64,000 nt of DNA from Pseudomonas putida (lineage in GTDB: Bacteria; Pseudomonadota; Gammaproteobacteria; Pseudomonadales; Pseudomonadaceae). The notes below the pieces were generated by a model that worked only from the letters and a program-made list of their open reading frames with translations, did not search any database and was not told the DNA's origin. Shown here in pieces: positions 47,069-55,940 of this stretch. Location: contig NZ_JANHLK010000003.1 of the NCBI RefSeq assembly GCF_028682635.1, forward strand, positions 124,001-188,000, written 5' to 3'. The position numbers and the translations under genes are program-made. How positions within the stretch are numbered: the first letter of the stretch is position 1; each line of letters starts with the position of its first letter.

Positions 47069-47257
47069 CAGGAAACTCTCCTCAAAAAGGGACAAACCAG
47101 CGCTGGCAATGGACGAGCGGCTAGCAATACAGGAAAAAAAGAGACGCTATTACTTCTGTTAACAAGAATTAATTGCAATAATGCGGACCACTTTGTTCTC
47201 GGCCTCACGAGGCCTGGAAGAACATTAACTGTCTTTTCCTCTCAGGTCCGGCCCAGC

Positions 47258-48232
47258 ATGACACGTAATCAACTCTCCGCTTCGCCAACCAAACGACCTC
47301 GCGCCTGGAGCGCGGTGGCCGCCCTGCTACTCAGCCTGATGCTGGCGCCAACTGCCACCTTTGCTGACGCACAAGCCCCCGCCACCCCGGCTGCGGCCGC
47401 CGTACCTGCTCCGACCGACCACGCCGCTCCGGCAGTCACGCCGGCCGCGACCGATCCTGCCCAGGCAGTACCGGCAGATGCTATCGGTGAAGACGCTCCC
47501 GAAGTCCTCGAAGCCGACAACACCCTGGGCATGGCCCATGACCTGTCGCCGTGGGGCATGTACCAGAACGCCGACATCATCGTGAAAATCGTGATGATCG
47601 GCCTGGCCATCGCCTCGATCATCACCTGGACCATCTGGATCGCCAAAGGCTTTGAGCTGATGGGTGCCAAGCGTCGTCTGCGCACTGAAATCTTGCACTT
47701 GAAAAAAGCCGCCACGCTCAAGGAAGCCGCCGCATCGGCGACCAAACCAGGCACCCTGGCCAACCTGCTGGTTCATGACGCCCTGGAAGAAATGCATCTG
47801 TCGGCCAGCAGCCGCGAGAAAGAAGGCATCAAGGAACGCGTCAGCTTCCGTCTTGAGCGCCTGGTGGCGGCCTGCGGTCGCAACATGAGCAGCGGCACTG
47901 GCGTGCTCGCCACCATCGGTTCCACCGCGCCGTTCGTCGGCCTGTTCGGTACCGTATGGGGCATCATGAACAGCTTCATCGGCATCGCCAAGACCCAGAC
48001 CACCAACCTCGCCGTCGTCGCCCCCGGCATCGCCGAAGCCCTGCTGGCGACCGCACTGGGCCTGGTTGCAGCGATCCCTGCGGTGGTGATCTACAACGTG
48101 TTCGCCCGCTCCATCGCCGGTTACAAGGCGCAGGTATCCGATGCGTCGGCAGAAGTCCTGCTGCTGGTCAGCCGCGACCTCGACCACCAGCCCGAGCGCA
48201 GCTCGCATCCGCACATGGTGAAAGTGGGGTAA
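47258..48232 (+). CDS. exbB: TonB-system proton channel protein ExbB
   Basis: A 324-residue inner-membrane protein of the ExbB-ExbD-TonB energiser. It has a cleavable-looking signal sequence to about residue 36 followed by a long Ala/Pro/Asp-rich periplasmic stretch (about 37-95) that E. coli ExbB lacks, then TM1, a cytoplasmic domain, and the paired MotA/ExbB helices with VLATIGSTAPFVGLFGTVWGIMNSF. Start chosen at MTRNQLSASP with no good alternative. First gene of exbB-exbD-tonB. Confidence 0.93.
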   Translation: MTRNQLSASPTKRPRAWSAVAALLLSLMLAPTATFADAQAPATPAAAAVPAPTDHAAPAVTPAATDPAQAVPADAIGEDAPEVLEADNTLGMAHDLSPWGMYQNADIIVKIVMIGLAIASIITWTIWIAKGFELMGAKRRLRTEILHLKKAATLKEAAASATKPGTLANLLVHDALEEMHLSASSREKEGIKERVSFRLERLVAACGRNMSSGTGVLATIGSTAPFVGLFGTVWGIMNSFIGIAKTQTTNLAVVAPGIAEALLATALGLVAAIPAVVIYNVFARSIAGYKAQVSDASAEVLLLVSRDLDHQPERSSHPHMVKVG

Positions 48233-48238
48233 TCGGCC

Positions 48239-48667
48239 ATGGGCCTGCATTTGAAAGAAGGGGCAGACGACGATCTGTCCGAAAACCACGAAATCAACGT
48301 CACGCCGTTCATCGACGTGATGCTGGTGTTGCTGATCATCTTCATGGTGGCGGCTCCGCTGGCCACCGTGGACATCAAGGTCGACCTGCCTGCGTCCACC
48401 GCCAAACCGGCGCCGCGGCCGGAGAAACCGGTGTTCCTCAGCGTCAAGGCTGACCAGCGCCTGTTCCTTGGCGAAGACGAAGTGAAGGCCGAAGCACTGG
48501 GCGCCACGCTCGACGCAAGGACCCAGGGCAAGAAAGACACGACGATCTTCTTCCAGGCCGACAAAGGCGTGGATTATGGCGACCTGATGAGCGTGATGGA
48601 TAATCTGCGTGCCGCCGGTTACCTGAAGGTGGGCCTGGTCGGACTTGAGACGGCAGCCAAGAAATGA
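48239..48667 (+). CDS. exbD: TonB-system protein ExbD
   Basis: A 142-residue ExbD: one transmembrane helix with the proton-path aspartate D26 in INVTPFIDVMLVLLIIFM and a periplasmic domain. Six bases after exbB, and its stop overlaps the tonB start. Confidence 0.95.
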   Translation: MGLHLKEGADDDLSENHEINVTPFIDVMLVLLIIFMVAAPLATVDIKVDLPASTAKPAPRPEKPVFLSVKADQRLFLGEDEVKAEALGATLDARTQGKKDTTIFFQADKGVDYGDLMSVMDNLRAAGYLKVGLVGLETAAKK

Positions 48668-49413
48668 TCACTACGCGCCATAAGCTGACGCGTTACAGCG
48701 GTAGCCTGGCGATCGTGCTGGGCGTTCACGCGCTAGCGATCGCGCTGGCTGTGAACTGGACCGCCCACCCGCCCATCGAATTGCCGCCCCAGGCAATGAT
48801 GGTCGAGCTGGCGCCGGTTCCCGCCCCGCCACCGCCTGCACCGCCGAAGGTCGTCACGCCACCGCAGCCACCCGCACCGGTTGAAGAACTGCCGATACCC
48901 AAGCTTGCCGAAGCGCCGAAGGCCGAGATTGCCGTGCCCAAGCCGGCCAAACCCAAGCCGAAACCGCAACCGCCCAAGCCGGTAGAGAAAAAGCCCGAGC
49001 CGCCGAAGGAAAAACCGTCGGAAGCCAAGCCGAGCGAGGCGCCACCGACCCCGGCTCCGACGGAGAAATCCGCCCAGCCTGCGCCGGGTCCATCCCCTGC
49101 TCAACTGGCCGCCAAAGCGAGCTGGCAAGGCACCCTGCTCGCCCACCTGGCCAAGTACAAGAAGTACCCGGCCAGTGCACAGGCTCGGGGCAAGGAAGGC
49201 ATGAACCGGCTGCGCTTTGTGGTGGACGGGGAAGGCAACGTGCTGTCGTTTGAGCTGGTGGGTGCCTCCGGCACCGCGGACCTGGACCGGGCAACCCTGG
49301 AAATGATCCGCCGCGCGCAACCGCTGCCCAAGCCACCGGCAGACATGCTGACCAATGGCTCCATCGAAATTGTTGCGCCGTTTGTTTATTCGCTGGAGAA
49401 GCGTCGGCGGTAA
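48664..49413 (+). CDS. tonB: Energy transducer TonB
   Basis: A 249-residue TonB: N-terminal membrane anchor (about 14-32), a Pro/Lys-rich periplasmic spacer (about 45-145, many PKP/KPEP units) and the C-terminal TonB_C domain (about 155-249, LLAHLAKYKKYPASAQARGKEG and LDRATLEMIRRAQPLPKPP). It transmits the proton-motive force to siderophore and vitamin receptors in the outer membrane. Start overlaps the exbD stop (ATGA), implying translational coupling. Confidence 0.95.
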   Translation: MITTRHKLTRYSGSLAIVLGVHALAIALAVNWTAHPPIELPPQAMMVELAPVPAPPPPAPPKVVTPPQPPAPVEELPIPKLAEAPKAEIAVPKPAKPKPKPQPPKPVEKKPEPPKEKPSEAKPSEAPPTPAPTEKSAQPAPGPSPAQLAAKASWQGTLLAHLAKYKKYPASAQARGKEGMNRLRFVVDGEGNVLSFELVGASGTADLDRATLEMIRRAQPLPKPPADMLTNGSIEIVAPFVYSLEKRRR

Positions 49414-49426
49414 ACGCAACAAATCA

Positions 49427-49501
49427 AAAGATCGCAGCCTTCGGCAGCTCTACAGGGATCGCAGTAACCCGTGTAGGAGCTGCCGCAGGCTGCGATCTTT
49501 T
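49427..49501. repeat. REPIN (GCTGCCGNAGGCTGCGATC arms)
   Basis: Short inverted pair of the GATCGCAGCC..GGCAGCTC family directly after tonB; the T6 run after it suggests a terminator role. Confidence 0.88.
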
Positions 49502-49605
49502 TTGCCTTTTGCATTGCCCTGTGTCACGCGGCACACACAGTCTGATAACGTGCGTCTATCGATTGCAGCCGGTATGCTTGGCCTGCAACTTCATGGACGC
49601 TTGCT

Positions 49606-50535
49606 ATGACCCTCACAGAATTACGCTACATCGTTACCCTCGCCCAAGAACAGCACTTCGGCCATGCCGCCGAGCGCTGTCACGTCAGCCAGCCAACCCT
49701 GTCGGTGGGCGTGAAAAAGCTTGAAGACGAACTCGGTGTGCTGATTTTCGAGCGCAGCAAAAGCGCCGTGCGCTTGACCCCGGTCGGCGAAGGGATCGTC
49801 GCCCAGGCGCAAAAAGTGCTTGAACAGGCCCAAGGCATCCGCGAACTGGCCCAGGCCGGCAAGAACCAGCTCACCGCCCCCCTGAAGGTCGGTGCGATCT
49901 ATACCGTCGGCCCGTACCTGTTTCCGCACCTGATTCCGCAACTGCACCGGGTTGCCCCGCAGATGCCGTTGTACATCGAAGAAAACTTCACCCACGTGCT
50001 GCGGGACAAACTGCGCAACGGCGAGCTCGACGCGATCATCATCGCCCTGCCGTTCAACGAAGCCGACGTGCTGACCTTGCAGCTCTATGACGAGCCGTTC
50101 TATGTCCTGATGCCGGCCCAGCACCCGTGGACACAGAAAGAAACCATCGACGCCAGCCTGCTCAACGACAAGAGCCTGCTGCTGCTCGGCGAAGGCCATT
50201 GCTTCCGCGATCAGGTACTCGAAGCCTGCCCGACCCTGACCAAGGGCAACGACGGCGCCAAGCACACCACGGTGGAGTCCAGCTCACTGGAAACCATCCG
50301 TCACATGGTGGCTTCCGGCCTCGGCATTTCGATCCTGCCGCTGTCGGCAGTCGATAGCCATCACTACGCCCCCGGTGTGATCGAAGTTCGCCCGCTGTCG
50401 CCACCAGCGCCCTATCGCACCGTGGCCATCGCCTGGCGTGCGAGCTTCCCGCGGCCGAAGGCCATTGAAATCCTCGCTGATTCCATTCGCCTGTGCTCGG
50501 TGGCCAAACCCGCGGCACCGGTAACGGCGGGTTAA
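49606..50535 (+). CDS. oxyR: Hydrogen peroxide-sensing regulator OxyR
   Basis: A 309-residue LysR-type regulator. The HTH is TLTELRYIVTLAQEQHFGHAAERCHVSQPTLS in its first 35 residues (quoted in parts: VSQPTLSVGVKKLE). The peroxide-reactive cysteines are exactly C199 and C208 in LGEGHCFRDQVLEACP, the defining OxyR pair. Upstream of recG by 8 bp, the conserved oxyR-recG operon. Confidence 0.97.
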   Translation: MTLTELRYIVTLAQEQHFGHAAERCHVSQPTLSVGVKKLEDELGVLIFERSKSAVRLTPVGEGIVAQAQKVLEQAQGIRELAQAGKNQLTAPLKVGAIYTVGPYLFPHLIPQLHRVAPQMPLYIEENFTHVLRDKLRNGELDAIIIALPFNEADVLTLQLYDEPFYVLMPAQHPWTQKETIDASLLNDKSLLLLGEGHCFRDQVLEACPTLTKGNDGAKHTTVESSSLETIRHMVASGLGISILPLSAVDSHHYAPGVIEVRPLSPPAPYRTVAIAWRASFPRPKAIEILADSIRLCSVAKPAAPVTAG

Positions 50536-50543
50536 GCAACGCC

Positions 50544-52619
50544 ATGACCGAGTTGTCGCAAGTGTCGGTGACGGCACTCAAGGGTGTTGGCGAAGCCATG
50601 GCCGAAAAACTCGCCAAGGTCGGCCTGGAAAATCTCCAGGACGTGCTGTTTCACCTGCCGCTGCGTTACCAGGATCGCACCCGCGTGGTGCCGATCGGCC
50701 ACTTGCGACCGGGACAGGACGCCGTCGTCGAAGGCACCGTCAGCGGCGCCGACGTGGTCATGGGCCGGCGCCGCAGCCTCGTCGTGCGCATGCAGGACGG
50801 CACCGGCGGCCTGAGCCTGCGCTTCTACCATTTCAGCAATGCACAGAAAGAAGGCCTCAAGCGCGGCACACGGATTCGCTGCTACGGTGAAGTGCGGCCC
50901 GGCGCCTCGGGGCTGGAGATCTACCACCCGGAATACCGCGCCATCACCGGCGACGAACCGCCGCCTGTGGATGAAACCCTGACCCCGGTGTACCCGCTCA
51001 CCGAAGGCCTGACTCAACAGCGCCTACGCCAGCTGTGCATGCAAACCCTGACCCTGCTCGGCCCCAGCAGCCTGCCCGACTGGCTGCCAAAGGAGCTGGC
51101 CCGGGATTACCAACTGGCGCCGCTGGCCGATGCGATCCGCTACCTGCATAACCCGCCTGCCGATGCCGATGTGGACGAACTCGCCCTGGGACATCACTGG
51201 GCCCAGCATCGCCTGGCCTTCGAAGAACTGCTGACCCATCAACTGTCCCAGCAACGGCTGCGCGAGAGCATGCGTTCGCTGCGCGCACCGGCGATGCCCA
51301 AGGCCACCCGGCTGCCGGGCAAGTACCTGGCCAACCTCGGCTTCAGCCCCACAGGCGCACAGCAGCGGGTCGGCAACGAAATTGCCTACGACCTCAGTCA
51401 GCACGAGCCGATGCTGCGCCTGATTCAAGGTGACGTCGGCGCCGGCAAGACAGTGGTCGCCGCGCTTGCCGCGCTGCAGGCCCTGGAGGCGGGTTATCAG
51501 GTCGCGCTGATGGCACCGACCGAGATTCTCGCCGAGCAGCACTACATCACCTTCAAGCGCTGGCTCGAACCGCTGGGCATCGAAGTCGCCTGGCTGGCCG
51601 GTAAGCTCAAGGGCAAGAACCGTGTGAGCGCGCTGGAGCAGATCGCCAACGGCACACCCATGGTGGTAGGCACCCACGCGCTGTTCCAGGACGAAGTGCA
51701 GTTCCAGAACCTGGCGCTGGTGATCATCGATGAACAGCACCGTTTCGGCGTGCAACAACGCCTGGCGTTGCGGCAGAAAGGGGTCGGCGGGCGCATGTGC
51801 CCGCATCAGTTGATCATGACTGCCACACCGATCCCTCGCACCCTGGCCATGAGCGCCTACGCCGACCTCGACACCTCGATCCTCGATGAGTTGCCACCTG
51901 GCCGAACCCCGGTGAACACCGTACTGATCACCGATACACGGCGCGTCGAAGTCATCGAACGGGTACGGGGTGCGTGCGCCGAAGGGCGTCAGGCCTACTG
52001 GGTATGCACGCTGATCGAAGAGTCGGAAGAGTTGACCTGCCAGGCCGCGCAAACCACCTACGAAGACCTCACCGCGGCCCTCGGCGAGTTGAAAGTGGGG
52101 CTGATTCACGGCCGCATGAAACCTGCCGAAAAAGCCGAAGTGATGGCCCAGTTCAAGGCGGGCAACCTGCAGCTGCTGGTCGCCACCACCGTGATCGAAG
52201 TCGGCGTCGACGTGCCCAATGCCAGCCTGATGATCATCGAAAACCCCGAACGCCTGGGCCTGGCGCAACTCCACCAGTTACGCGGCCGCGTCGGACGGGG
52301 CAGCGCGGTCAGCCATTGCGTGCTGCTCTATCATCCGCCGTTGTCACAGATCGGGCGCCAGCGGCTGGGTATCATGCGCGAAACCAACGACGGCTTCGTG
52401 ATCGCCGAAAAGGACCTCGAGCTGCGCGGCCCCGGCGAAATGCTCGGCACCCGGCAAACCGGCCTGCTCCAATTCAAGGTCGCCGACCTGATGCGCGACG
52501 CCGATCTGCTGCCCGCCGTACGCGACGCCGCCCAGGCCTTGCTGGAACGCTGGCCTGAGCATGTCAGCCCATTACTCGACCGTTGGTTGCGCCATGGGCA
52601 GCAATACGGCCAAGTGTGA
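50544..52619 (+). CDS. recG: ATP-dependent DNA helicase RecG
   Basis: A 691-residue SF2 helicase that remodels stalled forks and branches. N-terminal wedge/OB domain (about 50-150), Walker A GDVGAGKTVVAALAAL (about 293-308), DEQH box (VIIDEQHRFGVQQR), TATPIPRTLA motif III and QLRGRVGRGSAVSHC motif VI. Start chosen at MTELSQVSV, giving the standard length; 17 extra upstream codons overlap the end of oxyR. Confidence 0.96.
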   Translation: MTELSQVSVTALKGVGEAMAEKLAKVGLENLQDVLFHLPLRYQDRTRVVPIGHLRPGQDAVVEGTVSGADVVMGRRRSLVVRMQDGTGGLSLRFYHFSNAQKEGLKRGTRIRCYGEVRPGASGLEIYHPEYRAITGDEPPPVDETLTPVYPLTEGLTQQRLRQLCMQTLTLLGPSSLPDWLPKELARDYQLAPLADAIRYLHNPPADADVDELALGHHWAQHRLAFEELLTHQLSQQRLRESMRSLRAPAMPKATRLPGKYLANLGFSPTGAQQRVGNEIAYDLSQHEPMLRLIQGDVGAGKTVVAALAALQALEAGYQVALMAPTEILAEQHYITFKRWLEPLGIEVAWLAGKLKGKNRVSALEQIANGTPMVVGTHALFQDEVQFQNLALVIIDEQHRFGVQQRLALRQKGVGGRMCPHQLIMTATPIPRTLAMSAYADLDTSILDELPPGRTPVNTVLITDTRRVEVIERVRGACAEGRQAYWVCTLIEESEELTCQAAQTTYEDLTAALGELKVGLIHGRMKPAEKAEVMAQFKAGNLQLLVATTVIEVGVDVPNASLMIIENPERLGLAQLHQLRGRVGRGSAVSHCVLLYHPPLSQIGRQRLGIMRETNDGFVIAEKDLELRGPGEMLGTRQTGLLQFKVADLMRDADLLPAVRDAAQALLERWPEHVSPLLDRWLRHGQQYGQV

Positions 52620-52697
52620 GCACCGTCTCAGTTTCCAGGCCATGGCTTTGAGCAAGCTGGTTATACTCCTGAAATTGTTTTGAACCGGATACAGACC

Positions 52698-54098
52698 ATG
52701 ACCGAAGTTGCCCTCGCACCTGATACTCCGCACGCTCCGTCGGTCATTCGTCTGCTGCTGGAAAAAATGGGCATCACCTTCGAAGAAGTGCTCGACCATC
52801 ATGGCCTGAATGCCGCGCGCAAAGTCCAGGCCGTGCTGCTCGATGACAGTGTCGGTTCGCTGATGGTGTTGTATCCGCAGAGTCAATTGCTCGACCTCAA
52901 TCGCCTGACCGAACTCACCGGCCGGCGGCTCACGGCCGTGTCGACCGAACGCCTGGAAAAAATGCTCGGCAAGCACCACCTGAGCCTGCTGCCGGGCTTG
53001 CCATCGCTGACCAGCTCGCCCTGCCTGTACGAAGAAAGCCTGTTGCGCGAGCCCATGGTGTTGGTCAACTCGGGGGAGCCGGGCGTACTGCTGGAGATCA
53101 GCAGTGAAGCCTTCCGGTCCATGCTGACCAAGGCCAGCGCCGCCAACTTCGGCGAGAACCTGAGCAGCATCCGCCCCAACCTCGATCGCCCTGACGATGA
53201 CCGCGAGGAAATCTCCCAGGCCGTCCAGGCGTTCACCGCGCGCCGCATCCAGCAACGACTGGAAGCGACCATCGAGATTCCACCGCTGGCCGAAACGGCG
53301 CAGAAGATCATCAAGCTGCGCGTCGATCCCAACGCCACCATCGACGACATTACCGGCGTGGTCGAAACCGACCCGGCGCTGGCCGCACAAGTGGTGAGCT
53401 GGGCGGCATCGCCGTACTACGCCTCACCGGGCAAGATCCGTTCGGTGGAAGACGCGATCGTCCGGGTACTGGGTTTCGACCTGGTGATCAACCTGGCGCT
53501 GGGCCTGGCCCTGGGCAAAACCCTGAGCTTGCCCAAGGACCGCCCGCAACACAGCACACCGTACTGGCAGCAATCGATCTACACGGCCGCGGTCATCGAA
53601 GGCCTGACCCGCGCCATGCCCCGCGCCCAGCGCCCGGAAGCGGGCCTGACCTACCTGGCGGGCCTGCTGCACAACTTCGGCTACCTGTTGCTGGCCCACG
53701 TGTTCCCGCCGCACTTCTCGCTGATCTGCCGGCACATGGAGGTCAACCCGCACCTGTGCCACAGCTTTGTGGAACAACACCTGCTGGGCATCAGCCGTGA
53801 ACAGATCGGCTCATGGCTGATGCGCTACTGGGACATGCCGGAAGAGCTCACCACCGCGCTGCGCTTCCAGCACGACCCGACCTACGACGGCACGTTCGCC
53901 GAGTACCCGAACCTGGTGTGCCTCGCCGTGCGCCTGCTGCGCAGCCGAGGCATCGGCTCCGGACCGGACGAAGACATCCCCGACGCCCTGCTGGAGCGCC
54001 TCGGCCTGAGCCGCGCCAAGGCCGAAGACGTCGTCAGCAAGGTGCTTGAAGCCGAAGTGATGCTGCGCGAACTCGTGTCGCAATTCAGCCAGGGGTGA
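52698..54098 (+). CDS. YbaK/ProX-like plus HDOD two-domain protein
   Basis: A 466-residue fusion of an N-terminal YbaK/aminoacyl-tRNA deacylase-like domain (about 15-155) and a C-terminal HDOD domain (about 195-395, IPPLAETAQKIIKLRVDPNATIDDI then YLAGLLHNFGYLLLAHVFP). Deacylase domains hydrolyse mischarged tRNAs, while HDOD domains serve signalling without metal catalysis. The combined role is unknown. Start chosen at MTEVALAPD. Same direction as recG, 78 bp later. Confidence 0.85.
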   Translation: MTEVALAPDTPHAPSVIRLLLEKMGITFEEVLDHHGLNAARKVQAVLLDDSVGSLMVLYPQSQLLDLNRLTELTGRRLTAVSTERLEKMLGKHHLSLLPGLPSLTSSPCLYEESLLREPMVLVNSGEPGVLLEISSEAFRSMLTKASAANFGENLSSIRPNLDRPDDDREEISQAVQAFTARRIQQRLEATIEIPPLAETAQKIIKLRVDPNATIDDITGVVETDPALAAQVVSWAASPYYASPGKIRSVEDAIVRVLGFDLVINLALGLALGKTLSLPKDRPQHSTPYWQQSIYTAAVIEGLTRAMPRAQRPEAGLTYLAGLLHNFGYLLLAHVFPPHFSLICRHMEVNPHLCHSFVEQHLLGISREQIGSWLMRYWDMPEELTTALRFQHDPTYDGTFAEYPNLVCLAVRLLRSRGIGSGPDEDIPDALLERLGLSRAKAEDVVSKVLEAEVMLRELVSQFSQG

Positions 54099-54125
54099 AG
54101 TACCTCATCGGAACGCCACCCCTTT

Positions 54126-54145
54126 AGGAGCGAGCTTGCTCCTAC
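54126..54145. repeat. Short REP fragment
   Basis: AGGAGCGAGCTTGCTCCTAC, a compact palindrome of the REP family between convergent genes. Confidence 0.7.
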
Positions 54146-54528
54146 ACCTTCTTCGGCTTCTTCGGCTTCAAATACTTGGTCAACCCCTGGAACCAGATCA
54201 CCAGCGCCGGGTTGCCCTTGATCTGAATCGACTTGTCCTGGATCCCCGTCATGAACGCCAACTGCTTGTTCTTCGCCTGCATCGTGGCAAAACCATACGC
54301 CGCGTCCTTGAAGGCAATCGCAAACGCCGGCTCATCGTGCACACCCGCCTTGCTGGTAATGCGCTGATCCTTCACCCGGAAGTGCCGCGCTACTTTCCCG
54401 TCCAGGGTCTGCAGCTGAAACACCAACGCCTTGTCACCCAGCTGCTGCTGGAACGCAGGATTGGAGCGACTGGCCCGGCTCATCAATAGACCCATCATCC
54501 ACAGCAGAAAACGAAATTTCATGTGCAC
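54142..54528 (-). CDS. Small SCP2-like protein of unknown function
   Basis: A 128-residue protein. Residues 10-110 (FQQQLGDKALVFQLQTLDGKVARHF, then PAFAIAFKDAAYGFATMQAKNKQLAFMTG) recall an SCP-2 sterol-transfer-like fold. I recall homologues sometimes labelled helicase, but no helicase motif is visible. The hydrophobic N-terminus may be a membrane anchor. Start could be MHMKF or MKF two codons later. The basic KPKKPKK tail is notable. Confidence 0.7.
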   Translation of the reverse strand: MHMKFRFLLWMMGLLMSRASRSNPAFQQQLGDKALVFQLQTLDGKVARHFRVKDQRITSKAGVHDEPAFAIAFKDAAYGFATMQAKNKQLAFMTGIQDKSIQIKGNPALVIWFQGLTKYLKPKKPKKV

Positions 54529-54670
54529 AGCCTCAAAAGAAAAATGAACGGCCGGCGCAGTGTAGCGATTAAAAGCCAGAATGCCACCTTCGCGATACGT
54601 TAGGAGGAGATGCCCGATTTTTTGACGCCGATGACTACCAAGTCACTGACGACAGCTCTCCTTTTAGGGC

Positions 54671-55045
54671 TCAAACAGGTTGCGACGGGGCAACATTATC
54701 CAGCACCCGATTGACCGCCAACTCACCGAGCATGATCACCTGCTGCAGCGCCAACATCGTGCTGCGGTGCGCCCCTTCCAGCATCGCGGCGATTTCACTC
54801 GCCATCACGTTCGCCGAGGCCAACGACTCACAGGCGTGGGCCAACAGCGTTTCGTTGTCGATGTCCGGGGCCACGACAAAGATCGTGCTGGGCGTATGGG
54901 CGCCAGTCATGACCAGGGCATTGGGTTTCAGGTAATGGTCCAGGGCGCGATTGGCAGCCTGGTGCAACTTTCTGGAAGTCGCGGACATGTACGGGGTAGT
55001 GCTTTCGGTTTCCGATCCGGCGGGTAAATCATTGACCTTGGGCAT
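54671..55045 (-). CDS. DUF6124-like small protein
   Basis: A 124-residue protein with wording I associate with DUF6124/DUF3077 small Pseudomonas proteins: TSRKLHQAANRALDHYLKP, then FVVAPDIDNETLLAHACESLASANVMASEIA. Mostly helical. No catalytic motif is seen. Function unknown. It stands alone with about 140 bp on its 3' side. Confidence 0.75.
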   Translation of the reverse strand: MPKVNDLPAGSETESTTPYMSATSRKLHQAANRALDHYLKPNALVMTGAHTPSTIFVVAPDIDNETLLAHACESLASANVMASEIAAMLEGAHRSTMLALQQVIMLGELAVNRVLDNVAPSQPV

Positions 55046-55220
55046 GGTGAATCTCCGAGGAATATTGGAGTGACCACGCTAACCTTCGCGCTTCCGAAGG
55101 CCAACCTTAAAAAAGCGTCGGATGCTTCCTCAATTTTGTAAGCAATTTCATCATTTTCGAACCGTGTTTAAGGATTTGAAACTCGCCGTTTGTAAGCCCC
55201 CCACCTCGCGCGTGCACTCT

Positions 55221-55386
55221 CCTGTAGGAGCTGCCGCAGGCTGCGATCCTTTGATTTTCCCCTCTCGCAAACCTTTCGGAAATTTCCTTCAAGCTTAAGG
55301 ATCCTCCGATTGGTGGCGGCCGCGTATCGCTTGCAGTTTGATGGTGCCTGACACACCGCCTTCGCTGGCAAGCCAGCTCCTGCAAA
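55221..55386. repeat. Two REP elements of different families
   Basis: 55221-55253 is a GCTGCCGCAGGCTGCGATC copy and 55360-55386 a CTTCGCTGGCAAGCCAGCTCCTGC copy. They are not paired with each other. Otherwise this 425-bp gap between the DUF6124 gene and the HU gene holds only the HU terminator and no credible ORF. Confidence 0.75.
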
Positions 55387-55401
55387 GGCCGGAGTCGAGA
55401 C

Positions 55402-55443
55402 AAAAAAAATAGGCACCCAACCTTGTTGGCGTGCCCATTTTTT
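55402..55443 (-). terminator. Terminator of the HU gene
   Basis: Stem GGCAC-CAAC/GTTG-GTGCC with one bulge each side, followed on the minus strand by T8; it lies just past the HU stop. Confidence 0.85.
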
Positions 55444-55470
55444 CAGCAGCCCCGCAAAGGGGCATGCGAA

Positions 55471-55746
55471 TTACGGATTAACACTATCCTTCAACGACTT
55501 ACCCGGCTTGAACGCAACAGTGTTGCTGGCCTTGATTTTAACCGGCTCACCGGTTTGCGGGTTTTTGCCGGTGCGGGCACCGCGGTGGCGTTGCAGGAAG
55601 GTGCCGAAACCTACCAGCGTCACGCTGTCCTTGCGGTGCAGGGCGCCGGTGATTTCTTCGAGAACGGCATTGAGGACGCGGTTGGCCTGCTCTTTGGTGA
55701 GATCTGCTTTTTCAGCAATGGCTGCGGCGAGTTCTGGTTTACGCAT
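55471..55746 (-). CDS. HU-family DNA-binding protein
   Basis: A 91-residue HU/IHF-type nucleoid protein: MRKPELAAAIAEKADLTKEQANRVLNAV in its first 28 residues, then GFGTFLQRHRGARTGKNPQTGEPVKI with the DNA-intercalating proline loop. Start chosen at MRKPEL; the frame extends 54 residues upstream without homology. From memory PA5348 holds the same place. Which HU paralogue (alpha- or beta-like) cannot be decided here. Confidence 0.93.
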   Translation of the reverse strand: MRKPELAAAIAEKADLTKEQANRVLNAVLEEITGALHRKDSVTLVGFGTFLQRHRGARTGKNPQTGEPVKIKASNTVAFKPGKSLKDSVNP

Positions 55747-55940
55747 ATGAGTGAAGCCCCTTTGACGGTTTGTTGTTGTTATGTCCGTGCTGCTCTCTGC
55801 GGAGCAGCGCCCAAAGCGCCGCAGGTGCTCTACTCTGCGGCAGACGGGAGTGAGGATGGCACGCAGCGAGGAGCCGCGCCAGTGTCGGCGCGGCCAATGT
55901 TTGAGCAAAAGGGGGGTTATTCCGACAGAACGACCGGTAT

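Noticed and set aside
47150..47200. Fur box before exbB
   Set aside because: The A/T-rich AATTAATTGCAATAATG stretch matches the GATAATGATAATCATTATC consensus too poorly to call.
46796..47257. 154-residue extension before exbB, running into the epimerase gene
   Set aside because: Non-hydrophobic, without homology, and opposite another coding sequence; the signal-peptide start is better.
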